Below are positions 34,391-42,272 of a stretch of 64,000 nt of DNA, piece after piece. Source of the stretch: Streptomyces misionensis (GTDB lineage: Bacteria > Actinomycetota > Actinomycetes > Streptomycetales > Streptomycetaceae). The number at the start of each line of letters is the position of its first letter. Within the stretch, counting starts at the first letter, position 1. The notes under the pieces were generated by a model. The model ran no database searches. It worked only from the letters and a program-made list of their open reading frames with translations, and was not told the DNA's origin. The stretch spans positions 124,001 through 188,000 of the forward strand of contig NZ_FNTD01000004.1 of the NCBI RefSeq assembly GCF_900104815.1, in the 5' to 3' direction. The position numbers were made by a program, and so were the translations under genes.

Positions 34391-34421
34391 CCTAGTTGTA
34401 CAACTTAACTGTACAACTAGG
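34391..34421. promoter_or_regulatory. MarR-type operator, 12-bp perfect inverted repeat
   Basis: CCTAGTTGTACA and TGTACAACTAGG separated by ACTTAAC, in the 87-bp gap between the divergent MBL and MarR genes. Each arm carries a TTGTACAA-like sub-palindrome. The dyad would cover both promoters. Confidence 0.8.
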
Positions 34422-34448
34422 TACGACATAGGCGGCTACGATGGCCCC

Positions 34449-34874
34449 ATGGACGAAGACGCGCTGGCCGAGGAGCTTCGAAGGTCACTCGGCGATCTGG
34501 TCCGGGCAGTGCGGGCCGTGGACACCATGCCGCCCGGCGAGGCCGCCATTCTCGGATTCCTCGACCGCGGCGGCCCCTTGACCACGGCCGAACTCGCCCG
34601 CCTGCGCGGCGTCACGCACCAGTCGGCCGCCAAGTCGGTCAAGGACCTCACCGCCGACGGTCTGATCCACGGCGAACAGCACCCCGAGGACGGCCGGAAG
34701 CTCCTGCTGCACGTCACCGACGCCGGCCGCTCCCGCCTCCAGCGCGAACGCGCCGCCCGGGCGGGCGCCTTGGGCGCCGCCATCCGCGAGACCTTCGACG
34801 CCGACGAGAAGCAGCGGCTCGGCGAGGCCGTCGCGCTGCTGTCCCGCCTGACGGCCCGCCTCACCGGACACTGA
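34449..34874 (+). CDS. MarR-family transcriptional regulator
   Basis: A 141-aa winged-helix regulator: LTTAELARLRGVTHQSAAKS is the recognition HTH, followed by the wing LIHGEQHPEDGRKLLLHVTDAG, then a long dimerisation helix. ATG at 34449. The dyad operator in front indicates autoregulation and control of the divergent MBL-fold gene. Confidence 0.87.
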   Translation: MDEDALAEELRRSLGDLVRAVRAVDTMPPGEAAILGFLDRGGPLTTAELARLRGVTHQSAAKSVKDLTADGLIHGEQHPEDGRKLLLHVTDAGRSRLQRERAARAGALGAAIRETFDADEKQRLGEAVALLSRLTARLTGH

Positions 34875-35030
34875 CCGCCCGCCGAGCGAGCGGCCACCAA
34901 CGCCGCGGTTCCCGGGACTCACGGCGCGGTCGCCCCCTTCCCGGCCGCACCGCCCGCACAGACCGAACGCCCTCCGCTTGGCGAACCACGGACTTAAGCA
35001 CCCAAGCCGTTCCCAGTCCGTTGCGCAGCC

Positions 35031-35059
35031 TTGACGGTGTTGGTCTGGGCCAATACCGT
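35031..35059 (+). promoter_or_regulatory. Candidate promoter with overlapping DasR-like operator for the GH16 gene
   Basis: TTGACG (35031-35036) and TACCGT (35054-35059) are spaced 17 bases, close to housekeeping -35/-10 boxes. Between them TGGTCTGGGCCA (35041-35052) matches 10 of 12 bases of the DasR core TGGTCTAGACCA. The rest of the 441-bp gap 34875-35315 shows no gene. The 5' leader would be long, so another promoter may also exist. Confidence 0.4.
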
Positions 35060-35315
35060 CTGCTTCGCACAGAACTCCACATGGCTCAACACCGTGAAAA
35101 GTCACCCGAGTTGGTGATGCATCCGCCGGTTGGAGACGACAGCCCGGCCGTCCGCTGTGGTTCTGCCTGTCGACGGCAGCCCAAGCACCGACCGTCGCCC
35201 CGTTCGCCGTCATCCGGATCCGCAAGGGCGCGTGCGCTGCTCACCGTTGATGGAGATCACCAGGGGTGACACAGCGAACAGAACGCGATCATGTGATTCC
35301 TCGGAGGCCAGACCT

Positions 35316-37052
35316 ATGCAATCACCCCCTGGAAGGGCACCGCGCCGCAGGTGGAAGAGAGCGCTCTCTCTGCTTCCCGTCGTCGTGCTGACGGTGGCGG
35401 CCACCGTCAGCACGACACTGGACGCCCAGGCCGCCGTGCCCCCGGCACCGTCGGGCTTCACGCTCACCTGGAGCGACGACTTCAACGGTGCGTCCGGCAC
35501 CGGCATCGACCAGAACCTGTGGAAGTACGACACCGGGCCGGGCAGCAACTTCGGCACCGGTGAGATCGAGACGATGACCAACAGCACCTCGAACGTCTAC
35601 TACGACGGTCAGGGTCATCTGGTGCTCCAGGCCCTGCACTCGGGTTCCGACCCGCGCAGCGGATGGACCTCCGGGCGCGTGGAGACCCAGTCGGCTAGCT
35701 TCGGCGCCCCGGCGGGCGGTGTCGTACGCATGGAGTCCGTCCTCCAGCAGCCCAACGTCACCACCGCCAACGGCGCGGGTTACTGGCCGGCGTTCTGGAT
35801 GCTCGGCGCGCCGCTGCGCTCCGGTGTGACCTGGCCGAAGTCCGGCGAGATCGACGTCATGGAGGACATCAACGGCCGCAGCTCCGTCTTCAGCACCCTG
35901 CACTGCGGGGTGAACCCGGGTGGGCCGTGCAACGAGTCGACCGGCATCGGCTCGGGTGAACGCGCCTGTTCGGGCTGCCAGACCGGCTTCCACGACTACG
36001 CGGTGGAGATCGACCGCTCGGTGTCGCCGGAGCAGATCAGGTTCTACCTCGACGGGAACAACTTCTACACGATCAACGCCAACCAGGTGGACGCCACGAC
36101 CTGGTCCGACGCGGTCGACCACCCGTTCTTCATCATCTACGACCTGGCGATCGGCGGCGGCTTCCCGGACGCCTTCGGCGGGGGCCCGAACGCGTCCACG
36201 GTGTCCGGCGGCAAGCTGGTCATCGACTCGGTGGCCGTCTACAACAAGGCGCCCGGCTCCGGAGGCGGTGGCGGTGGCGGCGGTTCGGTGAGCGGTCAGA
36301 CGATCACCGGACCCGGCGGCAAGTGCGTGGACGTGGCCGGCGACGACACCGGTGGCGACGGCACCGCGGTCCAGCTCTGGGACTGCCAGTCGGCGGCCAA
36401 GGACCAGCACTGGACCTGGAGCGGCCAGACCCTGCAGACCCTCGGCAAGTGCCTGGACATCGCGGGCGGCAACAGCGCCGCCGGTACGAAGCTCCAGCTC
36501 GCCAACTGCAACGGCGGCGGCTACCAGAACTGGGTGCGGCAACCGGACGGTTCGCTGCGGAACCCGACCAGCGGCCGGTGCGTCGACTCGCCGTCGGGTG
36601 CCACCGCCAACGGCACCCGCCTCCAGATCTGGGACTGCAACGGCTCCGCCGCCCAGCAGTTCGCCATCGGCACCCCGATCTACGGACCGGGCGGCAAGTG
36701 CGTGGACGTGGCGGGTGACGACACCGGCGGCGACGGCACCGCGGTCCAGCTCTGGGACTGCCAGCAGGCCACGTCGCTCGACCAGAAGTGGACCTGGAAC
36801 GGCCAGACCCTGCGGACGCTGGGCAAGTGCCTGGACATCGCGGGCGGTGTGAACGCGGCCGGTACGAAGCTCCAGTTGGCCAACTGCAACGGCGGCGGCT
36901 ACCAGAACTGGGTCGCCAACGCCGACGGCTCGATGTCCAATCCGACCACCGGCCGGTGCATCGACTCCCCGTCGGGTGCCACCGCCAACGGCACCCGCCT
37001 CCAGATCTGGGACTGCAACGGCTCCGCGGCCCAGAAGTTCTCACTGGCATGA
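35316..37052 (+). CDS. Secreted GH16 beta-1,3-glucanase-like enzyme with two RICIN domains
   Basis: A 578-aa exported glycoside hydrolase. GGAGG lies eight bases before the ATG at 35316. Residues 1-40 are a Sec-type signal ending AQA. Residues about 45-310 form the GH16 jelly roll with the catalytic ExDxxE in SGEIDVMEDI (Glu178 nucleophile, Asp180, Glu183 acid/base). After a Gly-rich linker come RICIN-type beta-trefoil units, about 321-450 and 451-578, with repeated GKCVDVAGDDTGGDGT and LQLWD-type QxW motifs; the two copies are nearly identical in DNA. Best fit is laminarinase-type attack on fungal or algal glucans. Confidence 0.92.
   Translation: MQSPPGRAPRRRWKRALSLLPVVVLTVAATVSTTLDAQAAVPPAPSGFTLTWSDDFNGASGTGIDQNLWKYDTGPGSNFGTGEIETMTNSTSNVYYDGQGHLVLQALHSGSDPRSGWTSGRVETQSASFGAPAGGVVRMESVLQQPNVTTANGAGYWPAFWMLGAPLRSGVTWPKSGEIDVMEDINGRSSVFSTLHCGVNPGGPCNESTGIGSGERACSGCQTGFHDYAVEIDRSVSPEQIRFYLDGNNFYTINANQVDATTWSDAVDHPFFIIYDLAIGGGFPDAFGGGPNASTVSGGKLVIDSVAVYNKAPGSGGGGGGGGSVSGQTITGPGGKCVDVAGDDTGGDGTAVQLWDCQSAAKDQHWTWSGQTLQTLGKCLDIAGGNSAAGTKLQLANCNGGGYQNWVRQPDGSLRNPTSGRCVDSPSGATANGTRLQIWDCNGSAAQQFAIGTPIYGPGGKCVDVAGDDTGGDGTAVQLWDCQQATSLDQKWTWNGQTLRTLGKCLDIAGGVNAAGTKLQLANCNGGGYQNWVANADGSMSNPTTGRCIDSPSGATANGTRLQIWDCNGSAAQKFSLA
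35354..35367. promoter_or_regulatory. Perfect palindrome AGAGAGCGCTCTCT inside the signal-peptide codons
   Basis: A 14-bp perfect dyad 36 bases into the GH16 gene. It resembles LacI-family operators of actinobacterial cellulase genes (CebR/CelR core GAGCGCTC). Could be coincidence of codons for Arg-Ala-Leu-Ser-Leu. Confidence 0.4.
36290..37049 (+). repeat. Near-identical tandem RICIN-encoding repeats
   Basis: Two copies of about 370 bp (from about 36308 and 36683) share long identical runs, for example GGCGGCAAGTGCGTGGACGT in both. High DNA identity points to recent duplication or gene conversion and makes this stretch prone to recombination or assembly collapse. Confidence 0.8.
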
Positions 37053-37090
37053 CGTGGGTGAGCCCTGTCTGAGCTGAGGCGGGGCACGTC

Positions 37091-37122
37091 GAAGGGCCGC
37101 GCCCCAACCGGTGCGGTCCTTC
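37091..37122 (+). terminator. Hairpin terminator after the GH16 gene
   Basis: GAAGGGCCGC and GCGGTCCTTC (one mismatch) around a 12-base loop, 39 bp after the stop. Confidence 0.6.
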
Positions 37123-37304
37123 GGTGTATTCGCCGCCGCACAGGTGGCCCGCAGGTCGGCCGGGCCTCCGTGAAGGAGTGCGCCGGCGCCCGTGGCCCGC
37201 TCGCTGTCGTCCGGAAACAGGACCGAGCCGGCCGTTTCGCGAAGCCTCCCCACCGATGTCTGGTCTCATGGGTGTCGATACCCTCGGCTTCGGAAGGACG
37301 GCCC

Positions 37305-38144
37305 ATGACAGCCGTGCACGTGACCGTGTGGGACGACCGCGAGCGGAGCGGAGGAGGCCGGGCCGCGACAGCTTCGGGCGCCGATGCCGCCCCCGCCCTC
37401 TTCGTCCACAACATCTTCACGTGGGGCAGCGACCCCGTGTACGGGTTCGCCGGGCAGCGGCCCCTCGCGGACCGCCGGCGGCTGCTCCTGGTGGACCGCC
37501 GGGGATACGGCGACAGCCCGGACACCGCGCGCAGCGACTTCGCCGTCGACGCCGAGGACATCGCGGAGGTCCTCGGCGACGAGGTCGGAGGCAGCGGGGT
37601 CGGCGGGGTCCACCTCGTGGGGCACGGGAACGGTGCCGTCTCCGCGCTCCTCGCCGCCGCGCGCCGGCCCGACCTCGTCCGCTCCCTCGCCCTCATCCAG
37701 CCTTCCGCCTTCACCGCCGCCGCGCACCACCCCGTCGTCGCCGACCTCCTCGCCCGGGTGCGCGACGGCGCTCCGGGCATCCCGGACGGCGTGACGCCGG
37801 AGCAGTATCTGCGTGCGTCCACCGAGGGGTTGGGGATGGCCATGCCCGAGCCCACGTCGCGCCGGCTCCGTGCCGTCGCCACGTCCATGAGGGAGCGGCC
37901 CGTCTGGGAGGCGGAGATCCCGCTGGAGGCGATCCGGGACGCCGCCCTGCCGATTCTGGTGGTCTGCGGAACCTGGGAGCGCGCGCCTGCCCTCTACCGC
38001 GAGCACGTGGGGCTGCCCCTCATGGCCGTGGCCGAGTCCCTCACGGACTCCCTCGGGGGCCGCATCCTGTGGGTGCCCGGGTACTATCCGCACACCCAGG
38101 AGCCCGCCGCCGTCAACGCCGCCCTGCGGGAGTTCTGGGGCTGA
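37305..38144 (+). CDS. Alpha/beta-hydrolase fold protein lacking the nucleophile serine
   Basis: A 279-aa alpha/beta-hydrolase-fold protein: LFVHNIFTWGSD near the oxyanion position, VDRRGYGDSP after the third strand, and the nucleophile elbow LVGHGNGAVSALLAA, where the normal GHSxG Ser is Gly. A late Asp/His region (VVCGTWERAPALYREH; GYYPHTQEPAAVN) remains. GGAAGGA precedes the ATG. Without the Ser it may be a non-hydrolytic member (ligand binding, lyase or cofactor-free reactions) or inactive. Alone between GH16 and LacI genes. Confidence 0.8.
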   Translation: MTAVHVTVWDDRERSGGGRAATASGADAAPALFVHNIFTWGSDPVYGFAGQRPLADRRRLLLVDRRGYGDSPDTARSDFAVDAEDIAEVLGDEVGGSGVGGVHLVGHGNGAVSALLAAARRPDLVRSLALIQPSAFTAAAHHPVVADLLARVRDGAPGIPDGVTPEQYLRASTEGLGMAMPEPTSRRLRAVATSMRERPVWEAEIPLEAIRDAALPILVVCGTWERAPALYREHVGLPLMAVAESLTDSLGGRILWVPGYYPHTQEPAAVNAALREFWG

Positions 38145-38231
38145 CGCGGTTTTGGACCGGCCGGCCGTCCTGCGCGGCACGGCTTCGACGTCGGTGTGCC
38201 CCAGGCCGGGGCTCGCGGCCTTCGGAGAGGA

Positions 38232-39245
38232 TCAGGGCGCGGTCGGCGCCGGTCCCGAGCTGGCCCGGACGGTCAGCTCGGGTGCGATGAGCACCGCGTC
38301 GTCCGTCTCGCGCCCGTCGAGTTTGCCCACCAGGAGCTCGACCGCGTGCCGGCCCATCTCCTGGGCGGGGACGGCGACCGAGGTGAGCCGTACCGAGGCC
38401 TGGACGGCGACCTGCTCGGGGCAGACGGCGACCACCGACACGTCCTCGGGCACGGCCCGCCCCTGGCGGCGCAGCACGGCGAGCAGGGGCTCCACCGCGG
38501 ACTCGTTCTGCACGACGAAGCCCGTGGTGCGCGGGCGCTCGTCGAAGATCCGGGACAGGGTCACCGCCATGGCGTCGTAACCGCCTTCCCAGGGGCGGTG
38601 CAGTACTTTCAGGCCGAGTTCGCGTGCCCGCGAGCGGAGGCCGTCGAGGGTGCGTTCGGCGAAGCCGGTGTGCCGCTCGTAGACGGCGGGGGCCTCACCG
38701 ATGACGGCGACGTCCCGGTGGCCGAGCGTCGCCAGGTGCTCCACGCAGAGCGCGCCCGTCGCACTCCAGTCGAGATCGACACAGGTCACACCGGCGGTGT
38801 CGGCGGGCAGGCCGATCAGCACGGAGGGCTGCTCGGTCGCCCGCAGCAAGGGCAGCCGGTCGTCGTCGAGTTCGACGTCCATGAGGATCATCGCGTCGGC
38901 GAGACCGCTGCCGGTGACCCGGCGCACCGCGTCGGCGCCCTCCTCGCCGGTGAGCAGCAGGATGTCGTAGCCATGGGTCCGGGCGGTGGTCGCCACGGCG
39001 GTGGCGATCTCCATCATCACCGGGACGTACATGTCCGTACGCAGGGGGATCATGAGGGCGATGATGTTCGACCGGTTGCTGGCCAACGCGCGGGCGCCCG
39101 CGTTCGGGTGGTAGCCCAGGGCCCGGATGCTCCGCTCGACCCTCTCCCGGGTCCCCGCGGAGATGGACCGCTTGCCGCTGAGGACATAGCTCACCGTGCT
39201 CGCCGAAACCCCGGCGTGCTGGGCGACCTCTGCGAGAGTGACCAA
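38232..39245 (-). CDS. LacI-family transcriptional repressor of the xyloside locus
   Basis: A 337-aa regulator: HTH VTLAEVAQHAGVSASTVSYV and hinge helix PNAGARALASNRS, then a periplasmic-binding-like effector domain (NIIALMIPLRTDMYVPVMME, TGFVVQNESAVEPLL). Start codon appears to be TTG at 39245 with GGAG upstream. Operator-like CGAAGCGCTTCG palindromes lie before this gene, at the 3' side of the alpha-xylosidase and upstream of it, so it probably controls itself, the GH31 gene and the ABC operon, released by a sugar such as isoprimeverose or xylose. Confidence 0.88.
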   Translation of the reverse strand: MVTLAEVAQHAGVSASTVSYVLSGKRSISAGTRERVERSIRALGYHPNAGARALASNRSNIIALMIPLRTDMYVPVMMEIATAVATTARTHGYDILLLTGEEGADAVRRVTGSGLADAMILMDVELDDDRLPLLRATEQPSVLIGLPADTAGVTCVDLDWSATGALCVEHLATLGHRDVAVIGEAPAVYERHTGFAERTLDGLRSRARELGLKVLHRPWEGGYDAMAVTLSRIFDERPRTTGFVVQNESAVEPLLAVLRRQGRAVPEDVSVVAVCPEQVAVQASVRLTSVAVPAQEMGRHAVELLVGKLDGRETDDAVLIAPELTVRASSGPAPTAP

Positions 39246-39263
39246 CCGGCTCTCCAGGCTCTA

Positions 39264-39275
39264 CGAAACGCTTCG
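39264..39275. promoter_or_regulatory. LacI operator-like site CGAAACGCTTCG
   Basis: One mismatch per dyad relative to CGAAGCGCTTCG, 19 bp before the LacI start: probable autoregulatory half of a paired operator with 39353-39368. Confidence 0.55.
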
Positions 39276-39352
39276 ACGGGACACGTGATCTGACGGGGAA
39301 ACAGAGAGGATGGTTCCACTCTAATACCAGGTAGATGCGTGTGTCCATGACT

Positions 39353-39368
39353 GTCGAAGCGCTTCGAC
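39353..39368. promoter_or_regulatory. LacI operator, perfect palindrome GTCGAAGCGCTTCGAC
   Basis: Sixteen-base perfect dyad 108 bp before the LacI start and 20 bp after the alpha-xylosidase stop. The centre CGAAGCGCTTCG has the central CG step typical of LacI-family operators. Confidence 0.75.
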
Positions 39369-39387
39369 TACTCAGCAGCTGGTCACG

Positions 39388-41658
39388 TCAGGCCGGCGAC
39401 ACCGTGACCTGACCGGTTCCGGTGGCGCTCGGGCCGCCGACGACCTGGACGGTGAAGGGCTTGTCGGTGCCCTCCGCGGTGACGCGCAGGGCGTCCCCCT
39501 GCCACCGGAGGCGGAAGGTGGCGCTGGTGGCGCCGGCCTGGTCCGGGACGGTCACGGTTCGCTCGCCACCGTGCTCGGTCGTCGGGTGAACCAGCAGGGT
39601 GATGCCGTCCAGCCAGTCGCCGTCGGGTCGCCGGCCGTCGGCGGCCAGCGGCAGGACGGCTCCCTCGCGGACGTACAGCGGGAGGCTGTCGTAACCGTGG
39701 CGCTCGGTGCGCCAGGCCGGGCCGGTGACCGTCTCGCCGGTGAGCAGCTGTGTCCAGACGCCCTCGGGCAGGTAGACCTCGACCTCGCCGTCTTCGGTGA
39801 AGACCGGGGCGACCAGCAGGTCGGCGCCGAGCATGTACTGACGGTCCAGCGGGCGGCAGGCCGGGTCGCCGGGGAACTCCAGCACCATCGGGCGCATCGA
39901 CGGCACGCCCGTGCGGTGGGCCTCGACGGCGGCACCGTACAGGTACGGCATCAGACGGTGCTTGAGCAGGGTGAAGCGGCGGGCGACGTCGACGGCCTCC
40001 TCGCCGAACTCCCACGGCACGCGGTAGGAGGAGGAGCCGTGCAGACGGCTGTGCGAGGAGAGCAGGCCGAAGGCCAGCCAGCGCTTGAACACCGAGGCGT
40101 CGGGGGTGCCTTCGAAGCCGCCGATGTCGTGGCTCCAGAAGCCGAAGCCGCTCAGCGACAGCGACAGTCCGCCGCGCAGTGACTCGGCCATGGCCTCGAA
40201 GGAGGACCAGCAGTCGCCGCCCCAGTGCACGGGGTACTGCTGGCCGCCCGCGGTCGCGGAGCGGGCGAACAGCACTGCCTCGCCCTGCCCGCGTTCCTTC
40301 TCCAGGAGGTCGAAGACGGTCTTGTTGTACAGCTCGGTGTAGTAGTTGTGCATCCGCTCGGTATCCGAGCCGTCGTGCCAGACGACATCGGTGGGGACGC
40401 GCTCGCCGAAGTCGGTCTTGAAGCAGTCGACGCCCTGGTCCAGCAGCGGCTTGAGCTTCGACTGGAACCAGGCGCGGGCCTCGGGACTGGTGAAGTCCAC
40501 CAGAGCCATGCCCGCCTGCCACAGGTCCCACTGCCACACGTCGCCGTCGGCGCGGCGCACCAGGTGCCCCAGTTCGGCGGCCTCGTCGAACAGCGGGGAC
40601 TTCTGGGCGATGTACGGGTTGATCCAGACGCTGATCCGCAGGCCCTTGGCCTTCAGCCGGGCCAGCATGCCCTCGGGGTCGGGGAAGACGTCCGGGTCCC
40701 ACCGGAAGTCGCACCACTGGTACTCGCGCATCCAGAAGCAGTCGAAATGGAACACGGACAGGGGGATGCCGCGCTCGGCCATGCCGTCGACGAACGACAT
40801 CACCGTCGCCTCGTCGTAGGAGGTGGTGAAGGAGGTGGTCAGCCACAGGCCGAAGGACCAGGCCGGTGGCAGGGCCGGGCGCCCGGTGAGCCCGGTGTAG
40901 CGGCTGAGGACCTCCTTGGGGGTGGGGCCGGCGACGACGTAGTACTCCAGGCTCTGGTCCTCGACGCTGAACTGGACCTGGCCGACGGATTCCGAGCCGA
41001 CCTCGAAGGAGACCCTGCCGGGGTGGTTGACGAAGACGCCGTACCCGCGTGAGGAGAGGTAGAACGGGATGTTCTTGTACGCCTGCTCGCTGCTGGTGCC
41101 GCCGTCGGCCTGCCACATGTCGACGACCTGTCCGTTCTTGACGAACGGGGTGAAGCGCTCGCCGAGGCCGTAGACCTGCTCGCCGACGCCGAGCGCGAGC
41201 TTGGCCACCATGTGGTGCTCGCCCCGGTCGGTGGTGGCGAAGGCGGCACCCTTGGCGCCCGCCCGGGTCAGTTCGCGGCCGTCGGCGTCGCGAAAGCTCA
41301 GCGCGAACGGGGCGGAGCGGTCCAGGCGCAGGCTGAGCGGGCCGCTGACCAGCTCGGTGACATCGCCTTCGGCGCGCACCTCCCCCGCACCGCCCTCGTC
41401 GCCGCCGAGGGTGAAGTCGGGGCCGGTGCGCCGCTTGCCGGAGTGGTGGGTGAGGCGGACGCCGATGACGCCCTCGGCGGGCGAGAAGCAGTCGACGGAG
41501 ATGAGCGGCGCGTTGAGCGTGTCACCCCGCCGCGTCACGCGTTGCACTGCGGCATGGGCGGTGATGCGCTTCGATTCCACGCGGACGTCACGCATGTCGA
41601 TGGCGTAGTCGATGTGTACGCCATCGCGAACACGCCAGAAGCCGTCGGTGAACTTCAT
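39388..41658 (-). CDS. yicI: Alpha-xylosidase, GH31 (YicI-like)
   Basis: A 756-aa cytosolic glycosidase releasing alpha-xylose from xyloglucan-derived oligosaccharides such as isoprimeverose. The GH31 nucleophile signature FKTDFGERVP places Asp416, and WGGDCWSSFEAM places the acid/base Asp482; both coincide with the numbering of E. coli YicI. The KTDFGER motif is the alpha-xylosidase subtype mark, distinct from alpha-glucosidases. The ATG at 41658 has GAGGAAG nearby; the 200-codon upstream extension is not coding. Divergent from a sugar ABC importer, between LacI-type operators. Confidence 0.92.
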   Translation of the reverse strand: MKFTDGFWRVRDGVHIDYAIDMRDVRVESKRITAHAAVQRVTRRGDTLNAPLISVDCFSPAEGVIGVRLTHHSGKRRTGPDFTLGGDEGGAGEVRAEGDVTELVSGPLSLRLDRSAPFALSFRDADGRELTRAGAKGAAFATTDRGEHHMVAKLALGVGEQVYGLGERFTPFVKNGQVVDMWQADGGTSSEQAYKNIPFYLSSRGYGVFVNHPGRVSFEVGSESVGQVQFSVEDQSLEYYVVAGPTPKEVLSRYTGLTGRPALPPAWSFGLWLTTSFTTSYDEATVMSFVDGMAERGIPLSVFHFDCFWMREYQWCDFRWDPDVFPDPEGMLARLKAKGLRISVWINPYIAQKSPLFDEAAELGHLVRRADGDVWQWDLWQAGMALVDFTSPEARAWFQSKLKPLLDQGVDCFKTDFGERVPTDVVWHDGSDTERMHNYYTELYNKTVFDLLEKERGQGEAVLFARSATAGGQQYPVHWGGDCWSSFEAMAESLRGGLSLSLSGFGFWSHDIGGFEGTPDASVFKRWLAFGLLSSHSRLHGSSSYRVPWEFGEEAVDVARRFTLLKHRLMPYLYGAAVEAHRTGVPSMRPMVLEFPGDPACRPLDRQYMLGADLLVAPVFTEDGEVEVYLPEGVWTQLLTGETVTGPAWRTERHGYDSLPLYVREGAVLPLAADGRRPDGDWLDGITLLVHPTTEHGGERTVTVPDQAGATSATFRLRWQGDALRVTAEGTDKPFTVQVVGGPSATGTGQVTVSPA

Positions 41659-42272
41659 GATCTTCCTCAGGGGGTGCGGAGGCTGTCGAGCCGGGACACA
41701 GGCATCGCCACGAAGGCTCTGAAGAGGCTTGATTGTGCAGGCGACACCTTGCTGCACGGCGAGCCGCGAAGCAAGAGGCGACCGCAGAGGTCTAGCGCGC
41801 GGGCGACCTGGTGGCGTATTAGTCATCCCACCAAACAAACCGTCCGGCGACGTCTCCGGACTGCGCGAAAGCAAGAGCCGCACATGTCGAGTTTGTCGAA
41901 GCGCTTCAACACCATCCCGGAGGACCGGCCCCCATACGGCCTGTCGAGCGTCGGCCGGCAGGCCGTGGACGGCGTGCAGGCGCTGTTCGGGGACGCTTCC
42001 GCCTTCGAGGCACTCCCCCGTCGACGCCGCCACGCGCGGGACCACCTCTGAGCACCTCGACCGGTTCACCGCGGACCGCCTCCTCGGCGACTGCCGTCCG
42101 CACCGACCGTTCCGTGTTCCGCGCCACCCGCGCCGGGCACGGAGCCGAGCCACCCCCACGGACGCGCGCCCGCCGGAACCGCGTCCAGGGCCCCTGGCCC
42201 GCTCGCACTGCGCCGCCCCGAAGGGCACGGCGTGCACCGGATCCGGCACCCCTCCCACCCAAGGGCAGCATC
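41659..42272. other. 614-bp divergent regulatory region between alpha-xylosidase and ABC genes
   Basis: No gene seen on either strand; open frames here are extensions of the flanking genes without start signals. It holds the LacI-type site at 41895-41910 and an AT-richer patch near 41810-41850 (GGCGTATTAGTCATCCCACC) that may be promoter DNA for one or both directions. Confidence 0.6.
41895..41910. promoter_or_regulatory. LacI operator-like site GTCGAAGCGCTTCAAC
   Basis: Same core as the perfect palindrome at 39353 with one mismatch in the dyad, symmetrical up to TGT/ACA at the ends. It lies 237 bp before the GH31 start and 363 bp before the binding-protein start, so it can serve either transcript. 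Confidence 0.65.
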
